Below are positions 42,549 to 51,763 of a stretch of 64,000 bases of DNA, piece after piece. The position numbers were made by a program, and so were the translations under genes. The stretch comes from Phycicoccus sp. Soil802. GTDB lineage: Bacteria; Actinomycetota; Actinomycetes; Actinomycetales; Dermatophilaceae. The stretch is from contig NZ_LMSS01000005.1 of assembly GCF_001429605.1 (NCBI RefSeq), forward strand, positions 570,608 to 634,607. Reading direction: 5' to 3'. The stretch's first letter is position 1. Each line of letters starts with the position of its first letter. The notes beneath the pieces are model-generated. The model was not told where the DNA came from. It worked only from the letters and a program-made list of their open reading frames with translations, and did not search any database.

Positions 42549-42763
42549 ATCTGGCCGCCTCCTGTCAAGGGGGTTCCCGGAAATTGGTCAGATCCGGTGC
42601 GGCAAGCCAGTCCGACACCGGCTAAGGTCAGGCCAGGAAGTCGGCGGGCGTGAGCCGCCGACAGGTCACCCGGGACCCGCGCGCTCGCGGCGACCGACCG
42701 GCATACCGGACGACGTGGCAGACCGCCAAAACCGTTGGTACGACACGCATTCGAAGGAGCACC

Positions 42764-43855
42764 GTGAGCAAGAGCGTTGAACCGCGCGGCATCGCCACGG
42801 TGCCGGACGTCGCGCGTGAAGCGGGAGTCTCCACAGCCACCGCTGCCAGGGCGCTCGGCGGCTACGGCTCGGTGCGCGAGAGCACCCGGGAACGCGTGCT
42901 GGCGGCAGCCGAACAGCTGGGTTATCGGGCGAACAGCCTCGCGCGGAGCATGATCACCGGGTCGACCCGCACCCTCGGCGTCGTGATGTCGGACATCGAG
43001 AACCCCTTCTTCCGTCGGTCACTGCGCGGCATCGCCGACACGGCGCGGGCACAGGGGTTCGAGGTGCTGCTGGCCAACACCGACGAGGAGCTCGACAAGG
43101 AGGAGACCGCGGTCCGGGTGATGACCGAGCGACGCGTGGACGGCCTGGTCGTGTGCCCCGCAGACGGTGGCGACAGGTCCCACCTCCGCGCGGTCATTGC
43201 AGCCGGCATCCCCGTGGTCCTGCTGGACCGGAGCGTGGCCGGCCTGCAGGCCGACACGGTCGGTATCGACAACCGCAAGGCCGCGCGAGCTGCCACCGAG
43301 CACCTGCTGGCCCACGGCCACCGGGACATCGCGATCCTCACCGGTGGGACGCACACGATGCTGGAACGCATGCTGCGCCCCGACATGAAGGGCGTCGAAC
43401 GGGCCTCGGCGACGACTGTCGGCGCCCGCGCGGCCGGGTTCCGCGATGCGATGGCGGCGGCCGGTGTCCCGATCCGACCGGAGCTGATCTCCTCCGGGGG
43501 CTACCGACGCGAGGACGGCGAGACTGAGACGGCCAGACTGCTTGCCCTGGCCGACCGGCCCACGGCGATCCTCGCCTTCGACGCCATGCAGTCGCTGGGG
43601 GCGTTCCACGCCATAGCGCGCGCGGGGGTTCGCTGCCCGGAGGACGTGTCGCTCATGGGCTTCGACGACACCGAGTGGGCTGACCTGGTCAGCCCGGCGT
43701 TGACTGTCATCGCCCAGCCGACCTACGAGATCGGGGTGGCGGCGTGCCGCCTGCTGCTGTCACGCATCGAGGGAGCAGGGGGCGCGGTGGCGCATCGACG
43801 GCTGCCGACCGAGCTCATCGACCGCGGCTCGGTTGGACCCTGGCCTCCGTCCTGA
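42764..43855 (+). CDS. LacI-family regulator of the Amadori operon
   Basis: A 363-residue repressor. N-terminal LacI helix-turn-helix (ATVPDVAREAGVSTATAARAL with GYRANSLARSM hinge region), then a periplasmic-binding-like effector domain (LGVVMSDIENPFFRRSLRGI, DGLVVCPADGG, ILTGG, GFDDTEWADLVSPALT). The GTG at 42764 has AAGGAG upstream and was preferred. It is divergent from the first deglycase gene with the twin operators between. The effector should be the sugar-phosphate or amine product; this is inference. Confidence 0.93.
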   Translation: MSKSVEPRGIATVPDVAREAGVSTATAARALGGYGSVRESTRERVLAAAEQLGYRANSLARSMITGSTRTLGVVMSDIENPFFRRSLRGIADTARAQGFEVLLANTDEELDKEETAVRVMTERRVDGLVVCPADGGDRSHLRAVIAAGIPVVLLDRSVAGLQADTVGIDNRKAARAATEHLLAHGHRDIAILTGGTHTMLERMLRPDMKGVERASATTVGARAAGFRDAMAAAGVPIRPELISSGGYRREDGETETARLLALADRPTAILAFDAMQSLGAFHAIARAGVRCPEDVSLMGFDDTEWADLVSPALTVIAQPTYEIGVAACRLLLSRIEGAGGAVAHRRLPTELIDRGSVGPWPPS

Positions 43856-43865
43856 GGGGTCGATC

Positions 43866-43898
43866 GGCTCTTGTCGTGCGGCTTTCCGACTACGAGCC
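43866..43898. terminator. Probable shared terminator between two LacI genes
   Basis: An imperfect stem (GGCTC with GAGCC and GTCG with CGAC) occupies the 43-base gap between convergent stop codons. Confidence 0.45.
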
Positions 43899-44909
43899 TT
43901 AGGACCTGGGGGGCCCTGTGCTGGCCCTCACGACAAGGCTCGGCTCCAGCAGATCCGCGGCCGGTTTCTGGCCATTCATCAGCATGCCAAGGGCTTCGAT
44001 GGCCCGCATGCCCACCGCGGCAAAGTCCTGGCGGACCGTTGTCAGCGGCGGGATGAGGAACTCGGCTTCCGGGATGTCGTCAAACCCGATCACGCTGACG
44101 TCCTCTGGCACGTACCGGCCCGCTTCATGCAGGGCCCGCAAGACGCCGATGGCCATCTGGTCGTTGGCCGTGAAGACGGCGGTGACAGCTGGCATTTCGC
44201 AGACAGCCCGGCCGGCAGCGAATCCACTCCGGGAGCTCCAGTCCCCGAGGATGGGCTCAGCGGGTCGGACGCCGGCGTCGTGCATGGCCGACCGCCATCC
44301 CTGCAGTCTCGAGCGCGCCTCGGTCCAGTCCAACGGTCCACTGACGTGGACGATCTCCCGATGACCGAGATGCAGCAGGTGCTCGGTGGCAGCTCGGGCA
44401 CCAGCAACCTGATCGACACCCACCACGGCCGTGTTGCCGCGATCGAGCTGGCCCTCGACGACCACGAAGGGCGGGCCGGACCGCTGGGCCCGCACGATCT
44501 CCAGAGCCGCGTCGTGGGCAGCGATCATCACCATGCCTTCCACGCCGACCGTCATGAGGTGTTCCACCGCACCATCAAGGGCCTCGCGAGACATCTCGGT
44601 GAGATTGACCGAACTGGCGAGAAAACCTGCATCTCGGGCGGCTTCCTCGACTGAGCGGTGAATGCTCACGGGCCCGAACTCGGCTCCGGCAGTCCCGATG
44701 ATGCCGATCATCCCGCTTCGACCTCGGCCCAGGGCTCGGGCGGCCGTGTTCGGGCGGTATCCCAGGCTCTCAATCGCAGCTTGGACCCGTGCCCGGGTCT
44801 CAGGGCGCAGCTTCGGCGAGCCATTGATCACTCGGGAAACGGTCTGATGCGACACTCCCGCCAGGCGAGCGACGTCGGCCATCACCGGCGCCTTGCTGTG
44901 CTCAGGCAT
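43899..44909 (-). CDS. LacI-family regulator of the galactofuranose-type importer
   Basis: A 336-residue repressor with a helix-turn-helix (VMADVARLAGVSHQTVSRVI, hinge SLGYRPNTAARALG) and sugar-sensing domain (GIIGTAGAEFGPVSIHRSVE, GVEGMVMIAAHDAA, VHVSGPLDWTEAR, VIGFDDIPEAEFLIPPLT). It is the last gene of the ytf-like operon, 116 bases after the second permease, so it probably represses its own transporter via the TGTTAGCG half-sites upstream of the binding-protein gene. Confidence 0.92.
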   Translation of the reverse strand: MPEHSKAPVMADVARLAGVSHQTVSRVINGSPKLRPETRARVQAAIESLGYRPNTAARALGRGRSGMIGIIGTAGAEFGPVSIHRSVEEAARDAGFLASSVNLTEMSREALDGAVEHLMTVGVEGMVMIAAHDAALEIVRAQRSGPPFVVVEGQLDRGNTAVVGVDQVAGARAATEHLLHLGHREIVHVSGPLDWTEARSRLQGWRSAMHDAGVRPAEPILGDWSSRSGFAAGRAVCEMPAVTAVFTANDQMAIGVLRALHEAGRYVPEDVSVIGFDDIPEAEFLIPPLTTVRQDFAAVGMRAIEALGMLMNGQKPAADLLEPSLVVRASTGPPRS

Positions 44910-45025
44910 GGGGGCGAGGGTCCAGCAGCTGCACCACGACGGTCATGAGCGCGATTCTGACAGGGTTCACGCCCCGGTTCGCCCCACGGTGGGCGTCAGC
45001 GCCGCGCGCCGCGACAGTGCGCAAC

Positions 45026-46075
45026 CTATCGAGCCCATCGCCGGGAGGCGATGACCCGCTGGAGGACGATGAAGAAGAGCACCAGTCCGCCGATGAGGAT
45101 GCGGGTCCATCCAGTATTGAGATTGCCGTCGAACTCCTTGTAGGCGTAGATGGTCCCGAGCGTGAGGACGCCGAGCACAGAACCGAAGACATAGCCTGCG
45201 CCACCCGAGAGAAGCGTGCCACCGATCACGACGGCGGCGATGGCATTCAGCTCGTATCCGATGCCGGCCACCGGATCTCCGGAGGCGGTGTAGAAGGAGA
45301 AGAGCAGTCCCGACAGGCCTGCGCAGAAACCACTGATGGCGTAGACCATGACCTTGGTGCGGTCCACGGCGAGGCCCATCAGGGACGCTGAGGGCTCACT
45401 GCCGCCCACGGCATACACGGTCCTGCCGAAGTGGGTGTAATGAAGCACGGCGAAGGCCACGAGGACCAGACCCAGGGCGATCAGCACCGAAGGCGTCGTG
45501 TAGACGTCGACGGTTCGGGTGCGACCTCGGACGTTGGTGACTTGTGCTTCGAAGAGGTTCAGGTGGGCCAGGTTGACCTTGCGGAACAGGGCGTCCTTGA
45601 TCGTGATCGACCGGTCGGTGATCACCAGGCACAGACCTCGCGCAAGGAACATCGCCGCGAGGGTGGCGATGAAGGGCTGGATCTCGAACTTGCTGATGAC
45701 CGTGCCGACGAGGGTGCCGAGCACGGTCCCGGTCAGGAGCACGGCGACGATGACGGCGGGGGCCGACCAGCCCTGCTGGAGGAGAGTCGCAGCAATGACG
45801 GAGCCGAGGGCCATCACCGCCCCGACCGAGAGGTCGATCCCTCCGCTGAGGATGACGAAGGTCATGCCGACCGCGAGGGGGATCAGGAACGCGTTCTTGC
45901 CCAGCAGGTCCACCAGCGCCTGTGGTGAGGTGAAGTTCTGGTACAGCGTGGCGCCGACGGTCAGCATGATGGCGAGGAGCACGACGGTCGTCGCGACCTG
46001 GGAGTAGCCACCTAGCCTGCCCAGAACCCGGCTGAGTGGCCTGCGGCCGGGATGCGTATCGGCTGTGGTGCTCAT
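45026..46075 (-). CDS. yjfF: Galactofuranose-type ABC transporter permease YjfF
   Basis: Inner membrane permease of a CUT2 (ribose-type) importer, 349 residues. About nine helices; the BPD_transp_2 motif GMTFVILSGGIDLSVGAVMA is near residue 70 and the second conserved loop AIAAVVIGGTLLSGGAGYVF near the C-terminus. The N-terminal half is closest to YjfF, which pairs with YtfT. The start overlaps the stop of the other permease (ATGA). Confidence 0.9.
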   Translation of the reverse strand: MSTTADTHPGRRPLSRVLGRLGGYSQVATTVVLLAIMLTVGATLYQNFTSPQALVDLLGKNAFLIPLAVGMTFVILSGGIDLSVGAVMALGSVIAATLLQQGWSAPAVIVAVLLTGTVLGTLVGTVISKFEIQPFIATLAAMFLARGLCLVITDRSITIKDALFRKVNLAHLNLFEAQVTNVRGRTRTVDVYTTPSVLIALGLVLVAFAVLHYTHFGRTVYAVGGSEPSASLMGLAVDRTKVMVYAISGFCAGLSGLLFSFYTASGDPVAGIGYELNAIAAVVIGGTLLSGGAGYVFGSVLGVLTLGTIYAYKEFDGNLNTGWTRILIGGLVLFFIVLQRVIASRRWAR

Positions 46076-47202
46076 GAGGTCCTCGTTTCGAGATCCTGGG
46101 TGTGGTCCCCGTCCAGAGCCGGCACCGAGATGGCCGGCACGGACAGGGGTGCCGTGTCAGGTGCTGTGGGGGACACGGTCGGCGGAGGTGTGCGACGGCC
46201 AGTGGGCCGACGAACCACACCACCGAACCACCTGCGTGCCTTGGGTGACTGCAGGAGGCACACGACGACGACGACGCCGGCCTTGAACACGTCGGTACTG
46301 CGAGGTGAGATGGCGATGACCACGAAGCTGTTCATCGTCTCGATGATGAAGGCGCCGATGAGCGTGCCCCAGAGGGAGAACCGGCCACCGGTGAGAGAAG
46401 TGCCGCCGATCACGACTGCGAGGATGGCGTCGAGCTCGATGAAGAGGCCGATCGAGTTCGGATCGGCCGAGGTCGAGTTGGATGTCAGCATCAGACCAGC
46501 CAGCCCGGCGCAGAATCCGGAGAAGACGTAGACCACCAAGATGATCCTGGTCGCGCGGATGCCCGCCAGCCGGCTGGCCTCCGGGTTGACGCCAACGCTT
46601 TCGATGAGGGTGCCGAGGGCGGTCTGCCGGGTCAGTGCCGCAGTGAGGGCAAAGATCGCTCCCGCGACCAGGATCGAGAAGGGGACGCCGATCAGGTAGC
46701 CGCCTCCGATGAGCTTGTAGCCCGGTGTGTTGTCGGGGTACAGGATCTTCTCGTTGGTGATGACCTGTGCCAGACCTCGCCCGGCCGTCATGAGCACCAG
46801 GGTTGCGACGATGGGTTGGATTCCCAGGACGGACACCAGGAGACCGTTGAACAGTCCCGCGACGACGGCCATGACGAGCGCGACCACGACGGCTACGAGG
46901 ACCACGCCGACGGAGGTCCGGTCCGAGGACGACACGATGTGCATCGACGCCCACGAACCGCTGATCGCGGCCACCGCGCCGACCGACAGGTCGATGCCAC
47001 GGGTCGCTATGACGAGGGACATGCCCAGGGCGACCAGGACGATGGGCGCGGCGCGGCGCAGGATGTCCACCAACGGCCCGAACAGGTTGCCGTCCTGGAG
47101 CGTGATGGACAGGAAGCTGTGGTTGGCCATGAGGTTGGCGACCAGCAGTGCCACGAGCACCGCGACGGGCCACACCAACCGCTGCGAAGTGAGCTTGCTC
47201 AT
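46072..47202 (-). CDS. ytfT: Galactofuranose-type ABC transporter permease YtfT
   Basis: First permease of the same CUT2 importer, 376 residues. Motifs GMSLVIATRGIDLSVGAVAA and DAILAVVIGGTSLTGGRFSL are typical. A proline/threonine-rich tail (TPPPTVSPTAPDTAPLSVP) is an unusual C-terminal extension. The ATG overlaps the stop of the ATPase gene (ATGA). With YjfF it forms a heterodimer in the family. Confidence 0.9.
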   Translation of the reverse strand: MSKLTSQRLVWPVAVLVALLVANLMANHSFLSITLQDGNLFGPLVDILRRAAPIVLVALGMSLVIATRGIDLSVGAVAAISGSWASMHIVSSSDRTSVGVVLVAVVVALVMAVVAGLFNGLLVSVLGIQPIVATLVLMTAGRGLAQVITNEKILYPDNTPGYKLIGGGYLIGVPFSILVAGAIFALTAALTRQTALGTLIESVGVNPEASRLAGIRATRIILVVYVFSGFCAGLAGLMLTSNSTSADPNSIGLFIELDAILAVVIGGTSLTGGRFSLWGTLIGAFIIETMNSFVVIAISPRSTDVFKAGVVVVVCLLQSPKARRWFGGVVRRPTGRRTPPPTVSPTAPDTAPLSVPAISVPALDGDHTQDLETRTS

Positions 47203-48770
47203 GGGGACTTCTCCGCTTCAGCAGCGATGATCTCGAGGATGTCCTCGACGGCCAGGTTGTCATTGGTCAGCTGCGCGACCTTTCGCCTGTCCCTGAGCAC
47301 CCCCACCTGATGCGACAGCCTCACCACCTCCTCCAGCTCAGCGGAAATGAAGATGACGGCAAGCCCCTCTTCGGCCAAGGTCGCCACCAGCTTCTGGATC
47401 TGAGCCTTGGCCCCGATGTCGATACCTCGGGTCGGCTCATCGAGGATGAGCAGCTTGGGCTCCAGGAGAAGCCACCGACCCAACAGCACCTTCTGCTGGT
47501 TGCCGCCCGAGAGGTTCCGGACGAGCTGGTTCGGGTTGGGCGGCCGGATGTCGAGGGCCTTGATGTAGCGGTCGGCGATCTCGTCCTGCTGGTTCCGCGG
47601 GATCTGGCGCACCCAGCCGCGGGCGGCCTGCAGCGCCAGGACGATGTTCGCCCGGACACTCAGGTCGCCGATCAGTCCCTCCGTCTTCCGGTTCTCCGAG
47701 GCGAAGGCGATTCCCCGGTCCAGCGCCTCACGTGGACTCCTGAGCTTGACGACGTTCCCGTCGAAACGCACTTCGCCCTGGTCGTGTCGATCCGCCCCTG
47801 CGAGCAGGCGGACCAGCTCCGTTCGCCCGGAGCCCAGGAGACCGGCCAGACCGAGGACCTCGCCACGGTGGATCTCCAGGTCGAAAGGCTCGATCGTGCC
47901 CTTGCGGCCCACCTGCGTGGCGGTGACGAGGGCTCCGCCGTCGACGCGCTCGGTGGCCTCCCGCTTGGTGCCCTCTTCCAGGGCCTCCAGCGCGGCCAGG
48001 TCCTTGCCGATCATCGCCGAGATGAGGTCGAGGCGCGGAAGCTCCGCTGCCGGGTGCTCCCCGACGAGCCTGCCGTTGCGAAGCACGGTGATGCGGTCCG
48101 AGATCTCGTAGACCTGGTCGAGGAAGTGGGAGACGAACAGCACTGCGACGCCTTGTCCACGCACGCGACGGATGACGCCGAACAGCTCCTCGACCTCGCG
48201 CTGGTCCAAGGACGACGTGGGCTCGTCCAGCACCAGGACGCGGGCCCTGACGTCGACTGCACGGGCGATCGCGACCAGTTGCTGAACGGCGATGGAGTGG
48301 GTCGACAGCAGGGATGACGGATCGATGTCGAGGTTCAGCGTCCTCAGCACCCGCTTGGCGTCCGTGCGCATCTTGCGGAAGTCGATGAGACCAAGGCGTC
48401 GGGGCTCACGTCCGAGGAAGATGTTCTCGGCGACACTCAGGTTGGTCACCAGGTTGACCTCTTGGTAGACCGTCGCGATACCCGCCCTCTGGGCGTGTGC
48501 CGGCGAGGTGAACTCCACCGCGTGCCCGTCCAGGCTGATGGATCCGCCGTCAATGCTGTAGACCCCGGTGAGTGCCTTGATCAGGGTCGACTTCCCGGCC
48601 CCGTTCTCGCCCATGAGGGAGTGGACCTCGCCGGGGAAGAGCCGGAAGGAGACCTCGTCCAACGCCTTGATCCCCGGAAAGCTGATGCTGATGCCGCTCA
48701 TCTCGACGATCGGATCCACGTCTGGCTGCGCGGCAGGCGGTGGCGCTGTGCTGAGAGCTTCCGGCCCCAT
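47199..48770 (-). CDS. ytfR: Galactofuranose-type ABC transporter ATPase YtfR
   Basis: Double-domain sugar ATPase, about 523 residues. First domain: Walker A GENGAGKST, signature region STHSIAVQQLVAIARAVDVR (less strict than LSGGQ, as usual in this class), Walker B VLVLDEPTSSLD. Second domain: degenerate Walker A GLLGSGRTELVRLL, signature LSGGNQQKVLLGRWLL, Walker B LLILDEPTRGID. Such asymmetry is normal for CUT2 ATPases. The ATG at 48770 has AAGGAG upstream; the frame is open further to 48875. It lies 108 bases after the binding-protein gene. Confidence 0.93.
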   Translation of the reverse strand: MGPEALSTAPPPAAQPDVDPIVEMSGISISFPGIKALDEVSFRLFPGEVHSLMGENGAGKSTLIKALTGVYSIDGGSISLDGHAVEFTSPAHAQRAGIATVYQEVNLVTNLSVAENIFLGREPRRLGLIDFRKMRTDAKRVLRTLNLDIDPSSLLSTHSIAVQQLVAIARAVDVRARVLVLDEPTSSLDQREVEELFGVIRRVRGQGVAVLFVSHFLDQVYEISDRITVLRNGRLVGEHPAAELPRLDLISAMIGKDLAALEALEEGTKREATERVDGGALVTATQVGRKGTIEPFDLEIHRGEVLGLAGLLGSGRTELVRLLAGADRHDQGEVRFDGNVVKLRSPREALDRGIAFASENRKTEGLIGDLSVRANIVLALQAARGWVRQIPRNQQDEIADRYIKALDIRPPNPNQLVRNLSGGNQQKVLLGRWLLLEPKLLILDEPTRGIDIGAKAQIQKLVATLAEEGLAVIFISAELEEVVRLSHQVGVLRDRRKVAQLTNDNLAVEDILEIIAAEAEKSP

Positions 48771-48878
48771 TGTCGGTTCTCCTTCGGTGGCTTCCTCCCG
48801 GGCCAGTCTGTGCGCGGAGAGGGCTGCGCTGTCCAGGGTGTGCCCGGCGACCACCTGGCCGCCGGGCACCCACACTGA

Positions 48879-49871
48879 TCAGTACTTGCGGTCGGGCAGT
48901 GCCGCTTTCGCCTGAGCCTGGTTGAACTCGCCCTCTTCGGTGATGATCCGGGCCGGGATGTCCTTGCCGGCCAGGACGGAGCTGGCCGCGTCGAAGAGCT
49001 GGTCACCGAGGAGGGGGGAGCATTCCACGATGTAGTTGATCTTGCCCGCCGCGAGGGCTTCCATGCCCGCCTTGACGGCGTCGATCGTCACGATCTTGAT
49101 GTCCTTGCCGGGGACCTTCCCAGCAGCCTCGATCGCCTCGATCGCGCCGAGGCCCATGTCGTCGTTGTGCGCGTACACCAAGTTGATGTTCGGGTACTTG
49201 GCCAAGAAGCCCTCCATGACCTTCTTGCCCCCGTCACGGGTGAACTCGCCCGTCTGGGATGCCAGCGTCTTGAACTTGGTCTCCTTGCCGAGCACGTTGT
49301 CCCAGCCCGTCTTCCGATCGTTGGCGGGCGCGGAGCCGGTGGTGCCCTCGAGGACGACCATGTTGACTGCGGCGTCGTCGGCGAACTCGGTCTTGGCCCA
49401 GGTAGCGGCCTTCTCGCCCTCCTTGATGAAGTCCGAGCCGATGAAGGTCTTGTACAGGCTCGGGTCGGCGTCCACAGCGCGGTCCGTCAGGATCACCGGG
49501 ATGCCGGCGGCCTTGGCCTCCTGCAACACGGCGTCATACCCCGTCTCCACGACTGGCGAGAAGGCAATCACGTCGACGCCCTGGGTGATGAACGTCTTGA
49601 TGGACGCGATCTGCTTGGTCTGGTCGCCCTCGGCGGACGTGAACTTGAGGTCGACGCCGTACTTCGCGGCAGCCGCCTTGATGCTGTCCGTGTTGGCGCT
49701 GCGCCAGCCACTCTCGGATCCAACCTGGGCAAAGCCGATGACGGCGCCCTTGATGCCGGTCGACGACGAAGCGCTGTCCCCCGACGGCGCATCACTGTCG
49801 GACCCGCAGGCCGTCAGCCCAGCAACGGTGAAAGCAGCCGCAAGGAGCGCCGCGCTCTTCCTGAACTTCAT
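48879..49871 (-). CDS. ytfQ: Galactofuranose-type binding protein YtfQ
   Basis: Lipoprotein binding component, 330 residues. Signal peptide with lipobox (AAAFTVAGLTACGSDSD), lipid anchor at the cysteine near residue 21. The segment GFAQVGSESGWRSANTDSIK is the hallmark of YtfQ, followed by KQIASIKTFITQGVDVIAFS, PVVETGYDAVLQEAKAAGIP and AHNDDMGLGAIEAIEAAG. The Escherichia coli homologue binds galactofuranose. The ATG at 49871 has GGAGGA upstream. First gene of the operon; operator sites lie upstream in the divergent region shared with the epimerase gene. Confidence 0.92.
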   Translation of the reverse strand: MKFRKSAALLAAAFTVAGLTACGSDSDAPSGDSASSSTGIKGAVIGFAQVGSESGWRSANTDSIKAAAAKYGVDLKFTSAEGDQTKQIASIKTFITQGVDVIAFSPVVETGYDAVLQEAKAAGIPVILTDRAVDADPSLYKTFIGSDFIKEGEKAATWAKTEFADDAAVNMVVLEGTTGSAPANDRKTGWDNVLGKETKFKTLASQTGEFTRDGGKKVMEGFLAKYPNINLVYAHNDDMGLGAIEAIEAAGKVPGKDIKIVTIDAVKAGMEALAAGKINYIVECSPLLGDQLFDAASSVLAGKDIPARIITEEGEFNQAQAKAALPDRKY

Positions 49872-50041
49872 TGTTCCTCCAAGGAGTGGTGGGATGTCGG
49901 GCGCGTTATCGCTCCTGATCACCATGCGTCGCCCTGGTGAGACGTCCTGACGGCTCGGCCAGAGCGTGGGCCTCGGCGCCGATGGCGCTTGCGTCCGAAG
50001 GTGGGAGCTGGAGCCGCGTCGTCGAGTTGCTCGTGGACGAG

Positions 50042-50055
50042 TGTTAGCGTTCACA
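50042..50055. promoter_or_regulatory. LacI-type operator of the ytf operon
   Basis: TGTTAGCGTTCACA matches the site at 50142-50155 in reverse orientation: their shared half-site TGTTAGCG is identical, the other half (TCACA) too, with one base different. It is about 170 bases upstream of ytfQ. Confidence 0.6.
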
Positions 50056-50141
50056 CGCGAATCGTCAAGAGGAAGCGGACGGAAATTTCGCTTGATTGCA
50101 GACCAGAAGGGCAGAGCTGCATGAGGCTTTACACTCGGATG

Positions 50142-50155
50142 TGTGATCGCTAACA
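50142..50155. promoter_or_regulatory. LacI-type operator of the epimerase gene
   Basis: TGTGATCGCTAACA, the reverse complement of TGTTAGCGATCACA, lies 25 bases upstream of the epimerase start codon. Central CG and 14-base length fit a LacI-family site; the regulator encoded at 43899-44909 is the candidate. Confidence 0.6.
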
Positions 50156-50179
50156 TCCCTGCGACACCGAAGGAGACAG

Positions 50180-51238
50180 GTGAACGTCAGCAACCCGTCC
50201 GCGCCGCTCGCCAGGCTGGCTGACCCCATCCCCCTCACCGGTACGGGTCGGCTCGGGCTGACCGCGCAGATCCTGCCGCGAGGCGCCTCACTACGCGGCC
50301 TGTGGGTCACCGACATCAGTGGGCGCCGGCTGAATGTGGTTCTGGGACATCAGGACCCGGCCTCGTACGGACGATTCCCCGGCTACCTCGGAGCCACCGT
50401 CGGTCGGTACGCCAACAGGATCCGGGGTGGTCGGTTCATGCTGGACGGGCGCCGCTACTCCGTCGAGCGCAACGAGGGCCCGAACGCCCTGCACGGCGGT
50501 CGCGTCGGATGGGACCAGAGGGACTGGGAAGTCGTCGATCGCTCGCCGTCCGAGGTGCATCTCAGACTGACGAGCCCAGACGGCGATCAGGGCTTTCCCG
50601 GTGCCGTCCGAGCCGAGGCCACCTACCGCGTTGGCAACGACGCCCTGACGATCACCTACACCGCGACCACGGACGCACCGACCGTGATCAGCATCGCCAA
50701 CCATGCCTACTTCAATCTTGACGGTGAGGCGGCCGGCCCTGTCGATGACCATGTCCTCGGTGTGAGTGCCGACAGCTACACCCCCGTTGCAGACGACCTG
50801 ATCCCGACAGGGCTGCTGGCGGAGGTGAGCGGCACAGAGTTGGACTGGCGCCGACCCTGCCGTCTCGGCGACCGCATCACCTCGCCTCGAGCCGAGCTAG
50901 CCGCTCATCAGGGGCTGGACCACAACTTCGCGCTCAACGGCAGCGCGCCTGCTGCCACCCTGTGGTCGCCCCGCTCGGGTGTGCGCCTGGAGCTGACGAG
51001 CAACCAGCCGGGACTGCAGGTGTACACCGGTCAATACCTGGACGACACGGTTGTCGGCACGTCCGGCCGGACATACGCGGCTCGAGCCGGGATCGCCTTG
51101 GAAGCACAGCAGTTTCCAGACTCGCCAAACCAGTTCGCCTTCCCGTCATCGGTCGTGTCGCCAGGGCAGGTGTTCTCAGCCACCACGCGCTACGCATTCA
51201 GCCACCACGGGCGACCGGACCACACCGCCGGCCGATGA
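50180..51238 (+). CDS. galM: Aldose 1-epimerase (mutarotase)
   Basis: Interconverts alpha and beta anomers of galactose or related hexoses before phosphorylation. Family motifs: GATVGRYANRIRGGRFML, NALHGGRVGWDQRDWEV (catalytic His in LHGG), NHAYFNLDGEAAGPVDDH (general acid His), and the catalytic Glu in GIALEAQQFPDSPNQ. 352 residues, normal length. A GTG start has AAGGAG four bases upstream. Divergent from the ytf operon with a shared operator pattern, which supports galactose or galactofuranose uptake as the joint function. Confidence 0.93.
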   Translation: MNVSNPSAPLARLADPIPLTGTGRLGLTAQILPRGASLRGLWVTDISGRRLNVVLGHQDPASYGRFPGYLGATVGRYANRIRGGRFMLDGRRYSVERNEGPNALHGGRVGWDQRDWEVVDRSPSEVHLRLTSPDGDQGFPGAVRAEATYRVGNDALTITYTATTDAPTVISIANHAYFNLDGEAAGPVDDHVLGVSADSYTPVADDLIPTGLLAEVSGTELDWRRPCRLGDRITSPRAELAAHQGLDHNFALNGSAPAATLWSPRSGVRLELTSNQPGLQVYTGQYLDDTVVGTSGRTYAARAGIALEAQQFPDSPNQFAFPSSVVSPGQVFSATTRYAFSHHGRPDHTAGR

Positions 51239-51315
51239 CGGGCCACCTCCGTTCCTGTACGCCGGACGATGCAGCCGGGACTGCGACGTCACGCACGGGC
51301 CAATTCCGTTGCTGG

Positions 51316-51663
51316 TCACCGGCCGGAACCGTGCCAGCGCACGGGACCGGCCTGGATTGGTGGCTGGTCGGGTGCGTTGCGTGGGAAGGGCGTCCCAGGG
51401 CGAATCCGGGTTCGGGTGCTGGTCTTGGGCGGGCCGGTGTGGTCGTGGCCGGCTTGGCGGGCTGGATCGCTGAGGATCGCGTATGCGGCGATGACCTGCT
51501 GGAGTGTCGTGTCTGAGGCGGCCTTGTCGGTTGGGTCGCCAACGGCGCGGGTGTCGGGGTGGTTCTGGCGCAGCAGCGTGCGGTAGGCGCGCCGGATCTG
51601 GCCTTGGGTCGCGTTCGGGCTCAGGCCCAAGGCGGCGTAGGGGTCGGTGCGGTCAACGGTCAT
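51316..51663 (-). CDS. Short J-domain protein
   Basis: A 115-residue cytosolic protein with an N-terminal J-domain of about 65 residues (DPYAALGLSPNATQGQIRRA, HPDTRAVGD with the HPD motif that stimulates DnaK ATPase, AYAILSDPARQAGHD). There is no G/F-rich region, zinc domain or client-binding domain; a proline-rich tail follows. It lies near an Hsp20 gene and a MerR regulator, and probably recruits DnaK in the same stress response. The start has only a weak ribosome site. Confidence 0.85.
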   Translation of the reverse strand: MTVDRTDPYAALGLSPNATQGQIRRAYRTLLRQNHPDTRAVGDPTDKAASDTTLQQVIAAYAILSDPARQAGHDHTGPPKTSTRTRIRPGTPFPRNAPDQPPIQAGPVRWHGSGR

Positions 51664-51763
51664 GGGCTACGCCGAAAGGTTCAGCTTCTGGGTGAGGTTT
51701 GTCCCGTCGCTGGGCGGCGGGTGACGCCACCTTCATCGTGGGGTTGTGGTGTCGCTGATGGGC

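Larger units (their letters stand above)
49872..50179. other. Divergent control region of importer and epimerase
   Basis: A 308-base stretch with the start regions of ytfQ on the left and the epimerase gene on the right. It holds the two operator sites listed separately, 100 bases apart. AT-rich DNA near 50060-50145 (AATCGTCAAGAGGAAG and TTTACACTCGGATGTG) is the most likely promoter zone. Nothing else was identified. Confidence 0.5.
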
